Shown: positions 17,727 to 27,899, counted from the stretch's first letter. The stretch is DNA of 64,000 nt from an uncultured Prevotellaceae bacterium (GCA_900315105.1 OMXX01000013.1:11466-75465), one strand, 5' to 3'. The notes: a model not told the origin generated them from the sequence alone. Translations and numbers: made by a program.

Positions 17727-18824
17727 ATGAATTTATACCCAAAACTTATAACAGACGCACTTGCAACCGTCATCTATGCCGGCACGAAGAAGAACCTTAT
17801 AGAGTCAGAAATGCTTGCCGATACTCCAAGCATCAACGGCAATAGCGTGACGATTGTCCTTATATTCCCACGTGAAACCGACCCTTTCCTTAAATCAACA
17901 GTTAAGGCAGCAGAAGCCGCCATACACTATCACGTTGGCAAGGATGTAGAAGTAAATATCAAACTGGAATACAAGTCAGCTCCACGTCCAGAGGTAGAAA
18001 ACCTTCTTCCTGGTGTTAAGAACATCATAGCAGTAAGCTCAGGCAAAGGTGGCGTTGGCAAGAGCACAGTTTCAGCAAATCTCGCCATAGCACTTGCACG
18101 TCTCGGCTATAAGGTCGGACTTCTTGATACCGACATCTTTGGTCCTAGTATGCCTAAGATGTTCAACGTGGAAAGTGAACGTCCTTATGCCATAGAGAAA
18201 GACGGCCGTCAGCTTATTGTTCCTGTTGAGAAATACGGGGTTAAGCTTCTATCTATCGGTTTCTTCGTAGGAAAAGACACGGCTACTCTTTGGAGAGGCG
18301 GTATGGCTTGCTCAGCCTTGAAGCAGTTGATTGCAGATGCCGACTGGGGTGAACTCGATTATTTCATTCTCGATACCCCTCCTGGCACAAGCGACATTCA
18401 TCTTTCTCTGTTACAGACAGTAGCAATCACAGGTGCGGTAATCGTAAGTACACCACAGCAAGTGGCACTTGCCGATGCCCGTAAGGGAATTGACATGTAC
18501 ACCAACGACAAGGTGAATGTTCCAATCCTTGGTCTTGTGGAGAATATGGCATGGTTTACTCCGGCTGAACTTCCAGAAAACAAATACTATATCTTCGGAA
18601 AGGAAGGATGCAAGAATCTCGCACAGGAAATGAACGTACCACTCCTTGCACAGATCCCTCTTGTTCAAGGTATCTGCGAAAAGGGCGATGCAGGTACTCC
18701 TTCTGCCCTTGACGAGAATACCGTTACAGGACAGGCATTCCTTGCACTTGCCCAAAGTGTTGTTACCGTCGTAAACAGAAGGAACAAGGAACTGGAGAAA
18801 ACGAAAATTGTAAAGACGAAGTAA
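17727..18824 (+). CDS. Mrp/NBP35-family iron-sulfur carrier ATPase
   Basis: A 365-residue P-loop ATPase (Mrp/ApbC group) thought to carry [4Fe-4S] clusters to target proteins in the cytosol. An N-terminal MIP18/DUF59-like domain (about 1-90) precedes the deviant Walker A AVSSGKGGVGKSTVSANLA; LLDTDIFGPSMPKMF and LDTPPGTSDIHLSL are the diagnostic Mrp motifs. The usual C-terminal CxxC that holds the cluster is not obvious; KEGCKNLAQEM contains one cysteine at the equivalent place. The stop overlaps the next start by one base. Confidence 0.92.
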   Translation: MNLYPKLITDALATVIYAGTKKNLIESEMLADTPSINGNSVTIVLIFPRETDPFLKSTVKAAEAAIHYHVGKDVEVNIKLEYKSAPRPEVENLLPGVKNIIAVSSGKGGVGKSTVSANLAIALARLGYKVGLLDTDIFGPSMPKMFNVESERPYAIEKDGRQLIVPVEKYGVKLLSIGFFVGKDTATLWRGGMACSALKQLIADADWGELDYFILDTPPGTSDIHLSLLQTVAITGAVIVSTPQQVALADARKGIDMYTNDKVNVPILGLVENMAWFTPAELPENKYYIFGKEGCKNLAQEMNVPLLAQIPLVQGICEKGDAGTPSALDENTVTGQAFLALAQSVVTVVNRRNKELEKTKIVKTK

Positions 18825-21800
18825 TGAAAAGGATATTGACCATATTGTTGTTCTCCGTACTGGCATTAGGAATGTCAGCACAGGGAGACTATGCCTCACT
18901 TTGGAAACAATGCGAAAAGGCAGAGAAGAAAGATCAGCCAAAGACTGCACTATATATCGCAAGAAAGATTGAGGCAAAGGCAGAAAAGGAAAAACATTAT
19001 GGTCATCTGTTCGCAGCACTCTTTACCGAGAGGGATCTTCTTGGTGAGATCTCAAGAGACTCTATTGCCCCTATGCAAAAGCGCATGGAGGCAAAGTGTC
19101 AGGAACTCTCAAAAACAGCTCCTATAGCAGCCTGTTTATATCGTGTTGCGACCACAAGAAACAAGAATGGATTGGTTGATAGTCTTTTGTATCACACAAG
19201 TCCGGAGATTGTAAATGAACTGACAAAAGAGAATGGCACTCTGAAATACATTCCTTTCATTGAGAAAGGAGCTGACAGCAAATATTTCAACCACGACCTT
19301 ATAAGCCTCATCGCATATACGCTTAATGACTATGAGCCACTTGTGCGCTTCTATTCAGAGAAAGGCAACAGGAAGGCGGCTTGTATTGCTGCGGCTCTTG
19401 AATTGAAAAACTCCAATATCTACAAGAATAATCGTGAACGCTATCTCCAAAAGACTGACTCTCTCATTAACGTATATTCTGATCTCCAAGAATGTGGAGC
19501 CTTTGCCATCAGGAAATTGAATCTTATTCTTTATCCAAACAACAGTAATGTTCAACAGGCAATAGAATGGATTGATGAAGCTATTAGTCGCTGGCCTAAA
19601 TGGTTTGAGATAAACGAACTTAAGAACAGAAGATCGGAGCTCACCAATCCTACAATGAGCATTTCTCGTCACGAGGAAATCATCACCACTACCCAGGAAG
19701 CAACATTCAAACTCGAGAAAATAAGGAATATTTCAGGCTTTGTCATTACTGCAACGCCAATAGTCGGATTGTCATCTGAGGAAATCGGCAATATAAGCTT
19801 TGATAACAATAAGATTCCTGCAAATCTAAAGAATCATTTGTTGACAAGTAAAAAGATTTCTGCACAAAAAGAATTTGGCAAACATCAGGATTTTGAATTC
19901 TTCAAAGATTCTATCTCCCTTGGAAAACTACCTCTCGGCGCATATCTTGTAGAAATCACATGCGACGGAAAGGAATTGTTAAACAACAAGATAATTCAAT
20001 GTGTTAGCGACCTTAAGGTCATGACACTTCGACAAGGTAGCAACCAAATAAGATATGTTGTAGTAAACACCACAACAGGAAAGCCTGTTGGCGGTGCAAA
20101 TCTACATTTGAAATCAGAAGAAGGAAAAGACGAAAAAGTTGTCACGGTTGACGAGAATGGTGAATACATACTCAATTTCCAAGACAAAAACTGTCCTAAC
20201 ATCATATATGCAACGACAAAAGAAGACTTTGTACAAAGTCCTCTATGGTTTTCTACTTATTTCTACGAACATGAGAAATCCGAAGACAACGAACATAAAA
20301 TTGAGATTTTCACAGATAGAAAAATCTACCGACCTGGGCAAACCGTACACGTTTCTGTACTTGCCTATGATTTGGAGAAAGACGAATTCACAAGAGTGGC
20401 GCCTAATAGGAAATTAACAATAACATTAGAAGACGCTCATCATGACGAAGAAGTAGAAGTTACCACCAACGAAATGGGTGTAGCTACTACTGATTTCATA
20501 TTACCTAAAGAAACAGAAAACGGAGAATTTAGTATTGAAGCAGAGGACGATGAAGAGTACAACGGGACAATCATTCAGGTAGAAGAATACGTGCGTCCAA
20601 CATTTGATGTTTCTATCAGCAAACCTGAGATTGAATACAAAGACGGCGATACAATCACAGTCACGGGAACAGCAAAGACATTTAGCGGAGTTCCTGTTAG
20701 CAATGCTGAAGTCAAATATACCATTAACAGAAGAAACTCATGGTGGTTTAGCTCAGATTACGAGAGCAATTGCCTATATTCAGATACAATAAAAACAGAC
20801 AATTCCGGCAACTTCAAGATGAAAATGCCGATGCTTCTTCCTGAAGAATATAGAGACAAAGGCATAAATCCACTACGCTACTATTGTCCTGTTTTCTATA
20901 ACATCGAGGCAACTGCCGTTGTTACCGATATTGCAGGCGAATCACATGAAACTCAACTCTCATTGCCATTAAGCAATCGCGCAACAGCTTTTACATGTGA
21001 CATAAAGGACAAATACCTCAAAAGCGATAAGCCAATCAAGCTGACCTTCATACGCAGGAACAATGCCGGCACAAAGATTGATGGTGAGATTTCTGTTGAA
21101 ATTGACGGTAAGGAACAGGAAAAGGCAGAAAGCGGTAAGTCCTATGAAATTCCTATGTACCTCCCTTCTGGTTCCCATTCCATAAGGGCGATATGTGGGA
21201 CTGACACTATTGAAAAAGAGTTCGTACTATTCAGTCTTGAGGATAAGGTTCCTGCAATAGAAACAAAAGACTGGTGGTATGCTACAGGAGATAAGTTCCC
21301 AGCGACTATACAGTTGGGCACTTGCGAAAAGGATGTTCACGCAGTCTATACCCTTTTTAGCGGCTCTAAAGTTATAGAGTCCGGTTCATTGAAACTTGAT
21401 TCTTCACTTGTTACGCGCAAATTCGAGTACAAGGAAGAATATGGTGATGGTATATGCTATAGCGTTGCCTGGGTACGCAATGGAGAATTCTATTCACATA
21501 GCCACACCATTAAACGCACACTTCCTGATCATACGCTCAAACTCAACTGGACTACATTCCGCAATAAGCTTGAGCCTGGTCAGAAAGAAGAATGGAAACT
21601 ATCCGTAACAGACAACAATGACATTCCTGCGAATGCCAATGTTATGGCTGTACTTTACGACAAATCACTTGACGCTTTAGTAGGATACAACCAAAGGAAA
21701 TGGAATATTTTTGACCAAAGGCTTTTATATCAAAAAGTTTTCGATTGGAGCATAGGAGATTACGGAAGAAGGGACTATTACCTTTCAAGGTATTATGCCT

Positions 21801-24274
21801 TTCTTAACGCTCCAGAATTCAGTTTTTCACATTTCCTTTTTGGAACAAATAATATCGCTTACAGGAATTCAAGGGGCCAGGTAGGATTTGCATCTGTAAC
21901 AAAAGCATTAAATAGTAAAGTTGCAGGAGTAAGAGTCTCTGAAGATAACGAGGATCTTAAAGACCTTGTCGTTATGGGGTATGCGCCGAATAAAAAATCA
22001 ACCCTTACTGGAAGTGTTGTTCATATTGAAGAGTCCGACGACATGACACTACACGATGTAGTTGTTATCCACTATAAAGGCGATAATGCAGAAGATAATG
22101 CAGAAGATAATGCAGAAGATAATGCCGAAGAAGTCCCAATCCGCACCAATCTCAACGAGACCGCATTCTTCATGCCTCAGTTGAGAACTGACGATAAAGG
22201 CATTGCGACATTGTCTTTCACTCTTCCTGAGAGTGTCACGACATGGAAGTTCATGGCATTTGCGCATGATAAGGATGTAAGGTTCGGCACTATGACGGAT
22301 TTTGTCATCGCACAAAAGAAACTTATGATTCAGCCTCGCCTGCCTCGTTTCCTGCGTGAAGGTGACGTGACAAACATTCCGGCTTCTGTATCAAATATAA
22401 CAGAGAAGGATATCACGGCAACTGTGAAGTTCACTATTCTCGATGCAAAGACAGAAAAAGTTCTCGCCACTCAAAGCAAGAAGATAACCGTCAAGGCTGG
22501 CGAGAGTGAGGCTGTTTCTTTCCCATACGATTCAAGGAATCAGGAAGACAAGTCCATAATCGTGCGTTACAGCGTATCGGGCAAGAGCGATGATGGCACA
22601 TTCACAGACGGTGAGCAGAAGGATTTGCCAATTCTTTCACAGAAGGAATTGATGGTGAACACCCAGACGTTCATCCTCACAGAGGCTGGCGAAAAGCAGT
22701 TTGACCTCAAGAAGATCATGCCGTCTGTCAATGACAAGCACCTCACAGTAGAATATACAGATTCTCCTGAATGGCTGATGATAAAGGCTCTTCCATACGT
22801 ATCAAAATACTATGACGAGTGCGCTATCTGTCTTTCCTCTGCATACTATGCAAACAGCATAGCAGCAGGCATAGCACGTACAAATCCTGAGATAAGGAAA
22901 ACCATCGACGAGTGGAAGTCAGAGGAATTAAGCCACCTCTTCGACTCTACCTCTATCGACTATCGCAACACCGATATTCTCAGCCGTCTTTCAAATCTTC
23001 AGAACAGCGATGGCTCTTGGAGTTGGTGGAAAGGCATGAATGGCAGCACGTATATGACCGTTCAGGTTCTTAAGACTCTTCTCCGTCTTAATCTCATGAT
23101 AAACGATGATAAGGTCAAGAAACAGAATGAGCAGTTGATCAAGCGTTCTTTCAACTTCCTTGATAAGGAAACTGCCAAGAATGTTGCAGATATGAAGAAG
23201 AATAAATTCAAGTATCTTCCTTCATACGCCCTCGACTATCTATATTGCCGTGCTATCGCCAAGGCTTCCGGCACAAAGATCAGCAACAACAGCAATGCTG
23301 ACTATCTGCTAAAGCTTGTTCCAGAAGATACACGCTATGACGATATGAAGACAAAGGCACAGGCTGCCATCGTTCTTGCCTTTAATGGAAACAAGAGCAA
23401 GGCTTCTGAGTTCATAAAGAGCATAGTAGAACATACTGTTTATCGTGATGATCTTGGCAGATACTTCGATTCTGACCGCGCGCTCTATTCTTGGTGCGAC
23501 TACAAGATTCCTACTCAGGTATCTGTTATCGAGGCTCTGAAACTGATAGACGGAAAGAACTCCGCAAAAGAGATAGCCGACATGAAACGCTGGCTCTTGC
23601 AGAGTAAGAGAACCCAGTCATGGGATACTCCTATCAACGCAGTTGATGCTATCTATGCCTTCCTATGCCCATCACAAGGCACTAAATCTTCACTTAGGAA
23701 AGGAGTTCCTGCCGACATAGCATTAGGAAAGAAAAGAATGCCGGCTCAGGAATACACCTCTTCCCTCGGCTATGTGAAGACCTCAAAGGACATCACCTCA
23801 AAGGACAATACCATTACCGTAACCAAGCATACAGATGGCGAGTCTTGGACTAACGTATTCATAGAATACAAACAGGCTGCCACAGAAACCAACGAGTCTT
23901 CAACTGGTCTTTCCATTACAAGAAAGGTCGAGACTCCGAACAAGCAGCTAAAGGTTGGCGACAAGGTTGAGGTGACTATCACTATCACGGCTGACCGCGA
24001 CTACGACTTCGTTACCGTAACCGATAACCGTCCGGCTTGTCTTGAACCTGTTGAGCAGCTATCTGGCTACAGCCACGGAACATACAAGATTATCCGCGAC
24101 ACCAAGACCGAATATTGCTACAATATGCTGAGAAAAGGCACACACGTCATCAAGACCTCATACTATGTGGCAAGAAGCGGTAACTACACTTCAGGCACGG
24201 CTACAGCCACTTGTACCTATTCTCCTGTGTTCACAGGAAGAACACCAGGCTCTAACTATGTGGTTAAGGAGTAA
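18824..24274 (+). CDS. Large alpha-2-macroglobulin family protein with embedded TonB-plug-like segment
   Basis: 1816 residues with a signal peptide (ILTILLFSVLALGMSAQ). MG2 domain around 470-570 (DRKIYRPGQTVHVSVL), A2M domain near 1110-1200 (TNLNETAFFMPQLRTDDKGIATLSFTLPESVTTWKFMA) and a C-terminal terpenoid-cyclase-like and receptor-like part. The thioester CxEQ is absent: the corresponding area reads YYDECAICLSSAYYANS, so this is a thioester-less form. Residues ~1027-1086 look like SusC plug motifs (KALNSKVAGVRV, then VVMGYAPNKKSTLTGSV), directly followed by four NAED units from a 12-base tandem repeat. Bacterial A2M proteins are thought to trap proteases or help surface protein handling. 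Start overlaps the mrp stop. Confidence 0.88.
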   Translation: MKRILTILLFSVLALGMSAQGDYASLWKQCEKAEKKDQPKTALYIARKIEAKAEKEKHYGHLFAALFTERDLLGEISRDSIAPMQKRMEAKCQELSKTAPIAACLYRVATTRNKNGLVDSLLYHTSPEIVNELTKENGTLKYIPFIEKGADSKYFNHDLISLIAYTLNDYEPLVRFYSEKGNRKAACIAAALELKNSNIYKNNRERYLQKTDSLINVYSDLQECGAFAIRKLNLILYPNNSNVQQAIEWIDEAISRWPKWFEINELKNRRSELTNPTMSISRHEEIITTTQEATFKLEKIRNISGFVITATPIVGLSSEEIGNISFDNNKIPANLKNHLLTSKKISAQKEFGKHQDFEFFKDSISLGKLPLGAYLVEITCDGKELLNNKIIQCVSDLKVMTLRQGSNQIRYVVVNTTTGKPVGGANLHLKSEEGKDEKVVTVDENGEYILNFQDKNCPNIIYATTKEDFVQSPLWFSTYFYEHEKSEDNEHKIEIFTDRKIYRPGQTVHVSVLAYDLEKDEFTRVAPNRKLTITLEDAHHDEEVEVTTNEMGVATTDFILPKETENGEFSIEAEDDEEYNGTIIQVEEYVRPTFDVSISKPEIEYKDGDTITVTGTAKTFSGVPVSNAEVKYTINRRNSWWFSSDYESNCLYSDTIKTDNSGNFKMKMPMLLPEEYRDKGINPLRYYCPVFYNIEATAVVTDIAGESHETQLSLPLSNRATAFTCDIKDKYLKSDKPIKLTFIRRNNAGTKIDGEISVEIDGKEQEKAESGKSYEIPMYLPSGSHSIRAICGTDTIEKEFVLFSLEDKVPAIETKDWWYATGDKFPATIQLGTCEKDVHAVYTLFSGSKVIESGSLKLDSSLVTRKFEYKEEYGDGICYSVAWVRNGEFYSHSHTIKRTLPDHTLKLNWTTFRNKLEPGQKEEWKLSVTDNNDIPANANVMAVLYDKSLDALVGYNQRKWNIFDQRLLYQKVFDWSIGDYGRRDYYLSRYYAFLNAPEFSFSHFLFGTNNIAYRNSRGQVGFASVTKALNSKVAGVRVSEDNEDLKDLVVMGYAPNKKSTLTGSVVHIEESDDMTLHDVVVIHYKGDNAEDNAEDNAEDNAEEVPIRTNLNETAFFMPQLRTDDKGIATLSFTLPESVTTWKFMAFAHDKDVRFGTMTDFVIAQKKLMIQPRLPRFLREGDVTNIPASVSNITEKDITATVKFTILDAKTEKVLATQSKKITVKAGESEAVSFPYDSRNQEDKSIIVRYSVSGKSDDGTFTDGEQKDLPILSQKELMVNTQTFILTEAGEKQFDLKKIMPSVNDKHLTVEYTDSPEWLMIKALPYVSKYYDECAICLSSAYYANSIAAGIARTNPEIRKTIDEWKSEELSHLFDSTSIDYRNTDILSRLSNLQNSDGSWSWWKGMNGSTYMTVQVLKTLLRLNLMINDDKVKKQNEQLIKRSFNFLDKETAKNVADMKKNKFKYLPSYALDYLYCRAIAKASGTKISNNSNADYLLKLVPEDTRYDDMKTKAQAAIVLAFNGNKSKASEFIKSIVEHTVYRDDLGRYFDSDRALYSWCDYKIPTQVSVIEALKLIDGKNSAKEIADMKRWLLQSKRTQSWDTPINAVDAIYAFLCPSQGTKSSLRKGVPADIALGKKRMPAQEYTSSLGYVKTSKDITSKDNTITVTKHTDGESWTNVFIEYKQAATETNESSTGLSITRKVETPNKQLKVGDKVEVTITITADRDYDFVTVTDNRPACLEPVEQLSGYSHGTYKIIRDTKTEYCYNMLRKGTHVIKTSYYVARSGNYTSGTATATCTYSPVFTGRTPGSNYVVKE
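22082..22129 (+). repeat. 12-base tandem repeat inside the macroglobulin gene
   Basis: GATAATGCAGAA begins at 22082, 22094 and 22106, with a fourth slightly changed unit at 22118. It encodes (D)NAE repeats and keeps frame whatever the copy number. Confidence 0.9.
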
Positions 24275-24276
24275 AG

Positions 24277-24357
24277 ACCCTCTCCCCGCTCTCCCTGCAT
24301 AGGGAGAGAGCCGATTCGCAAAGGAAGTCCCCCTATGCAGGGGGATTTAGAGGGGCG
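24277..24357. repeat. Palindromic CCCTCTCCCCG element, copy A (intergenic)
   Basis: The order CCCTCTCCCCGCTCTCCC-TGCA-TAGGGAGAGAGCC...GGAAGTCCCCC-TATG-CAGGGGGATTTAGAGGGG contains two local hairpins whose arms are also complementary to each other. The same element, with matching changes in the loops, lies inside the coding region at 42418-42496. Heptamer repeats (GATTAAR, starts 24357, 24364, 24371, 24378) follow up to the next gene. Confidence 0.85.
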
Positions 24358-24391
24358 ATTAAAGATTAAGGATTAAAGAATAAAATAATAA

Positions 24392-25447
24392 ATGAAGAAA
24401 CTCTCTCTATCACTTCTACTTGCATTTCCGCTCTTTGCCTCGGCACAGACATTGCAAGTGAGAAATAACGTCATCGACTTAGGACAGGTGCAGTTCATGC
24501 AACCCGTCACAGCTACATTCGATGTAAAGAACATATCAAATGCACCTATCGAGATATCAAGTCTGTATTCCGGCTGCAACTGCACTCAGGTCGGTTTTCC
24601 TGTTGGCATCATACCGGCAGGTACTGATTTCAAGGTTAGTGCAACGTATGACTCCAAGCAGCTCGGGCATTTCCAGCGCGATGTAGCAATCTATGTCAAG
24701 GGGCAGAAAGAACCCACATACGTCACAGTCAAGGGCATCGTCGTACCAAAGGTTGAGACCTTCGTAGGCAACTACCCCTACTCTATCGGAGGTCTGCTTA
24801 CCGACGTGAACATCATTGAGTTCGATGATGTAAACCGTGGGGAGCGCCCAGTTCAAGACATCCACATCTTCAACCCAAACAACCAGTTCGTCGAGCCAGT
24901 ATTGATGCACCTCCCGAACTATCTCCGTGCAGAAATCACGCCAAAACGTCTTGGTCCTAAGAAAGAGGGCGTTATCCATATCATGCTCAACTCAAGCAAG
25001 ATGAAATCGCTCGGTCTTTCACAGGCAAGCATATACCTGTCAAAAAGCATGGGCGACAAGGTTTCCGAGGATAAGGAAATCATGGTCTCCACCGTTCTCC
25101 TTCCTCCAGAACCGCAACTCGACGAGGTAAGCCTGTATCGTAGTCCACGCATACAGCTATCTTCAACTACCGTTGACCTTTCAAACATAGCAAAAGGCGG
25201 TAAGAAGAAAACCGAGATCCTGATAACCAACAAGGGTAAAAACCCGCTTGAGATTCGTTCCATGCAGTTGTTCACCCCAGGCATCGAGATCACTCTTGCC
25301 CGACAGAAACTCAATGCAGGCGAGAGCACGAAGATGAAGATTACGGGGTATGAGAAAGACCTTTCAAGGGTTAAGACCCGCCCTCGTATCCTCATGATCA
25401 CGAACGATCCAAGGCAGCAGAAGGTGGTAATTGAGATTAAGAAATAG
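24392..25447 (+). CDS. DUF1573 domain exported protein
   Basis: 351 residues with a signal peptide (LSLSLLLAFPLFASAQ). An N-terminal DUF1573 Ig-like domain follows (DLGQVQFMQPVTATFDVKN, then SGCNCTQVGFP with the typical CxC pair), and a second related domain lies near the C-terminus (ILITNKGKNPLEIRSMQ). These domains occur in many periplasmic or surface proteins of Bacteroidota with no known activity. meaB starts 10 bases after it, and the gene may be read with the preceding macroglobulin gene through the intervening palindrome. Confidence 0.88.
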   Translation: MKKLSLSLLLAFPLFASAQTLQVRNNVIDLGQVQFMQPVTATFDVKNISNAPIEISSLYSGCNCTQVGFPVGIIPAGTDFKVSATYDSKQLGHFQRDVAIYVKGQKEPTYVTVKGIVVPKVETFVGNYPYSIGGLLTDVNIIEFDDVNRGERPVQDIHIFNPNNQFVEPVLMHLPNYLRAEITPKRLGPKKEGVIHIMLNSSKMKSLGLSQASIYLSKSMGDKVSEDKEIMVSTVLLPPEPQLDEVSLYRSPRIQLSSTTVDLSNIAKGGKKKTEILITNKGKNPLEIRSMQLFTPGIEITLARQKLNAGESTKMKITGYEKDLSRVKTRPRILMITNDPRQQKVVIEIKK

Positions 25448-25457
25448 AAGAGAATAT

Positions 25458-26555
25458 ATGGAACACCCAGAAAACAGCAGCGAATATGTAGGACTAACCG
25501 TTAACAGCGGTGTGGCACAGCCTTCCATCGTCAACCCATATCTGAAACGCGGGCGATTCCGCCATCGCGAGTATAGCGTGGATGAGATGGTTGAAGGACT
25601 ATTGCGTGGCGATGTGACGATACTATCACAGGCAGTCACGCTCGTGGAGTCTGTCAATCCTGAGCATCAGGCTAAGGCGCAGGAGGTGATAGAGAAGTGC
25701 CTTCCCTATAGCGGAAAGTCTGTGAGAATCGGCATTAGCGGTGTTCCGGGCGCAGGAAAGAGTACCTCTATCGATGTCTTCGGCACACATGTTCTTGACA
25801 CCTACGGAGGCAAGCTCGCAGTTCTTGCCATCGACCCTTCTTCTGAAAGAAGCAAGGGCAGTATCCTTGGCGACAAGACCAGAATGGAGAAGCTATCTAC
25901 CAGAAAAGAAACGTTCATTCGCCCTTCACCATCTGCTGGTTCTCTTGGAGGTGTGGCAAGAAAGACCCGCGAGACAATAATACTCTGCGAGGCTGCCGGA
26001 TATGACAAGATTTTCATCGAGACGGTAGGCGTAGGACAGAGTGAGACTGCATGCCACTCCATGGTGGATTTCTTCCTGCTCATTCAGGTTGCCGGCACAG
26101 GCGATGAGCTTCAGGGCATAAAGCGAGGCATTATGGAGATTGCCGACGGTATCGTAGTGAACAAATGCGATGGCGACAACGTGGATAAATGCCAGATGGC
26201 AGCAACCCATTTCCGCAACGCGCTCCATTTCTTCCCTGTGTCCGAAAGCGGTTGGATGCCAAAGGTGCTCTGCTATTCAGGTTTCTACGGATATGGCGTC
26301 AAGGAAGTCTGGGATATGATCTTCGAATACGTTGATTTCGTAAAGAAAAACGGTTATTTCGAGGCTCGCCGTCATCGTCAGAACAAATACTGGATGTACG
26401 AAACCATAGACGCAAGTCTCAGAAACAGATTCTACAACGATCCTGTCATCGCACAAAGACTGAAAGAAGCGGAAATGAGCGTGCAGAATGGCGAGAAGAC
26501 AAGCTTCACCGCTGCCTACAACCTTCTGGATGATTTTTACAAACAACTGAAGTAA
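25458..26555 (+). CDS. meaB: Methylmalonyl-CoA mutase-associated GTPase MeaB
   Basis: A G3E-family GTPase of 365 residues that protects and loads adenosylcobalamin into methylmalonyl-CoA mutase, the enzyme of succinate-propionate conversion. Motifs: Walker A GISGVPGAGKSTSID, Mg-binding DPSSERSKGSILGDKTRM, ETVGVGQSE for the switch region, and VVNKCDGDN (NKxD). The frame could start at 25431, but this would overlap the DUF1573 gene and lacks conservation; ATG 25458 is chosen. The mutase subunits are not in the window. Confidence 0.94.
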   Translation: MEHPENSSEYVGLTVNSGVAQPSIVNPYLKRGRFRHREYSVDEMVEGLLRGDVTILSQAVTLVESVNPEHQAKAQEVIEKCLPYSGKSVRIGISGVPGAGKSTSIDVFGTHVLDTYGGKLAVLAIDPSSERSKGSILGDKTRMEKLSTRKETFIRPSPSAGSLGGVARKTRETIILCEAAGYDKIFIETVGVGQSETACHSMVDFFLLIQVAGTGDELQGIKRGIMEIADGIVVNKCDGDNVDKCQMAATHFRNALHFFPVSESGWMPKVLCYSGFYGYGVKEVWDMIFEYVDFVKKNGYFEARRHRQNKYWMYETIDASLRNRFYNDPVIAQRLKEAEMSVQNGEKTSFTAAYNLLDDFYKQLK

Positions 26556-26566
26556 ATTGAAAACAA

Positions 26567-26645
26567 ATAGAACGCAGAGGCACAGAGGAAATAAAAAGTG
26601 AGAAGTAAAAATTCTTTGCGCCTTAGCGTCTTTGCGTTCAAAAAA
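26567..26645. repeat. CGCAAAG palindromic repeat, copy 2 (diverged)
   Basis: GAACGCAGAGGCACAGAGG on the left and CTTTGCGCCTTAGCGTCTTTGCG on the right form a worn version of the element at 7796; the left arm has drifted. Confidence 0.65.
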
Positions 26646-26672
26646 AGTATTTATCTGAACTGAAATGCAGAT

Positions 26673-26955
26673 AGCGGCGAGCGCCGAAGGTGCGGCTTCT
26701 AACAGGGCAGTCCGTTAGCGCCGTTGATACGGAAAGATGTAATCCAAGGAGCGCCGAAGGTGCGGCATCTAATAGGGCAGTCCGCAAGGGCTGTTATACA
26801 GATTGGTCATAGTATATTGAGGTCTGAAGGACCGACACCTATTGTATTTGTTATTCATAGGTATCGCACTTACAGCGCTCTAATCACCAACCACCACCAC
26901 ACAACGGCGCTTACGCACCGCCCTATCAGGTGGCGGGCTTACAGCCCTCGCAGCA
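26673..26955. repeat. REP-like palindrome cluster
   Basis: A 37-base unit beginning GAGCGCCGAAGGTGCGGC occurs at 26679-26715 and 26749-26785 with three differences. After it come small palindromes (GGTCTGAAGGACC at 26820; GCACTTACAGCGCT at 26867; GGCGCTTACGCACC; GGGCTTACAGCCC at 26935). This is the look of REP sequences tied to RAYT (TnpA-REP) transposases in Bacteroidota; no transposase gene is present here. Covers most of the gene-free stretch between meaB and ispH. Confidence 0.7.
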
Positions 26956-26999
26956 AATAAATAGAAACTTGCTGGGTCAAAGGCCATGCGCACTCCATG

Positions 27000-27029
27000 T
27001 TAATTATTAATTGTTAATTGTTAACTGTT
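27000..27029 (+). repeat. Heptamer tandem repeat ahead of ispH
   Basis: TTAATTA, TTAATTG, TTAATTG, TTAACTG, each seven bases, run straight into the start codon at 27030. A similar run lies ahead of gldM (35669-35689). Confidence 0.75.
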
Positions 27030-27899
27030 ATGTTAATAGAAATTGACTCTTCATCAGGATTCTGCTTCGGTGTGACAACCGCAATCAACAAGGCAGAAGA
27101 GGAACTTGCAAAAGGCTCCACACTCTACTGCCTTGGAGATATCGTGCACAACGGAATGGAGTGTGAAAGACTTCGCGAGATGGGACTTATCACCATCGAC
27201 CACGCGCAGTTTGCAGAGCTTCATAATGCCAAGGTACTGCTAAGGGCACATGGTGAACCACCTGAGACATATAAGATTGCAGAGCAGAACAACATCGAGA
27301 TTATTGATGCAACCTGTCCTGTGGTACTACAGTTGCAGAAGCGTATCAAGAAACAGTTCACCGCCAATCCCGATGCGCAGATTGTCATCTTCGGCAAGAA
27401 CGGTCATGCGGAGGTACTGGGGCTCGTTGGTCAGACACGGCAGCGTGCCATCGTGATAGAGCATGCCGACGAGGTCACACGACTTGATTTCACGCACGAC
27501 ATCTACCTCTATTCACAAACCACCAAGTCACTTGATGAATTTCACGCCATCATCGACTATATCCAGGCACACATGGCAGAAGGTGCCAACTTCCAATGGT
27601 TTGACACCATTTGCCGACAGGTAGCCAACAGAATGCCTAACATCTGCTCATTCGCCACAAAGCATGATCTTATACTATTCGTCTCAGGCAGAAAGAGCAG
27701 TAACGGTAAGGTGCTCTACAACGCCTGCAAGGAACAGAACCCACATACATATCTTGTAGAAGGTCCTGACGAGATAGATCCAAAGTGGATTACAAATGTC
27801 AACAGCATAGGTATCTGTGGAGCAACATCCACCCCGAAATGGCTTATGGAGCAAGTAGCAGACAGAATCAAGAATAATTACGACATAGAAAAGAAATGA
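27030..27899 (+). CDS. ispH: 4-hydroxy-3-methylbut-2-enyl diphosphate reductase
   Basis: The last enzyme of the MEP isoprenoid pathway; an iron-sulfur reductase giving IPP and DMAPP. The three cluster cysteines are visible in GFCFGV, DATCPVV and [10 protein letters not shown]; the catalytic glutamate and histidines are in [16 protein letters not shown] and the substrate-binding SSNGKVLYN. 289 residues from ATG 27030, where the conserved [14 protein letters not shown] starts; a TTG at 27018 lies within the heptamer repeat and is less likely. Its last codon overlaps the cmk start by four bases. Confidence 0.95.
   Translation: MLIEIDSSSGFCFGVTTAINKAEEELAKGSTLYCLGDIVHNGMECERLREMGLITIDHAQFAELHNAKVLLRAHGEPPETYKIAEQNNIEIIDATCPVVLQLQKRIKKQFTANPDAQIVIFGKNGHAEVLGLVGQTRQRAIVIEHADEVTRLDFTHDIYLYSQTTKSLDEFHAIIDYIQAHMAEGANFQWFDTICRQVANRMPNICSFATKHDLILFVSGRKSSNGKVLYNACKEQNPHTYLVEGPDEIDPKWITNVNSIGICGATSTPKWLMEQVADRIKNNYDIEKK

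Noticed and set aside
26673..26785. CRISPR or insertion sequence from the duplicated 37-base unit
   Set aside because: Only two copies with an imperfect, non-spacer-like gap and no transposase frame; a REP-like repeat fits better.
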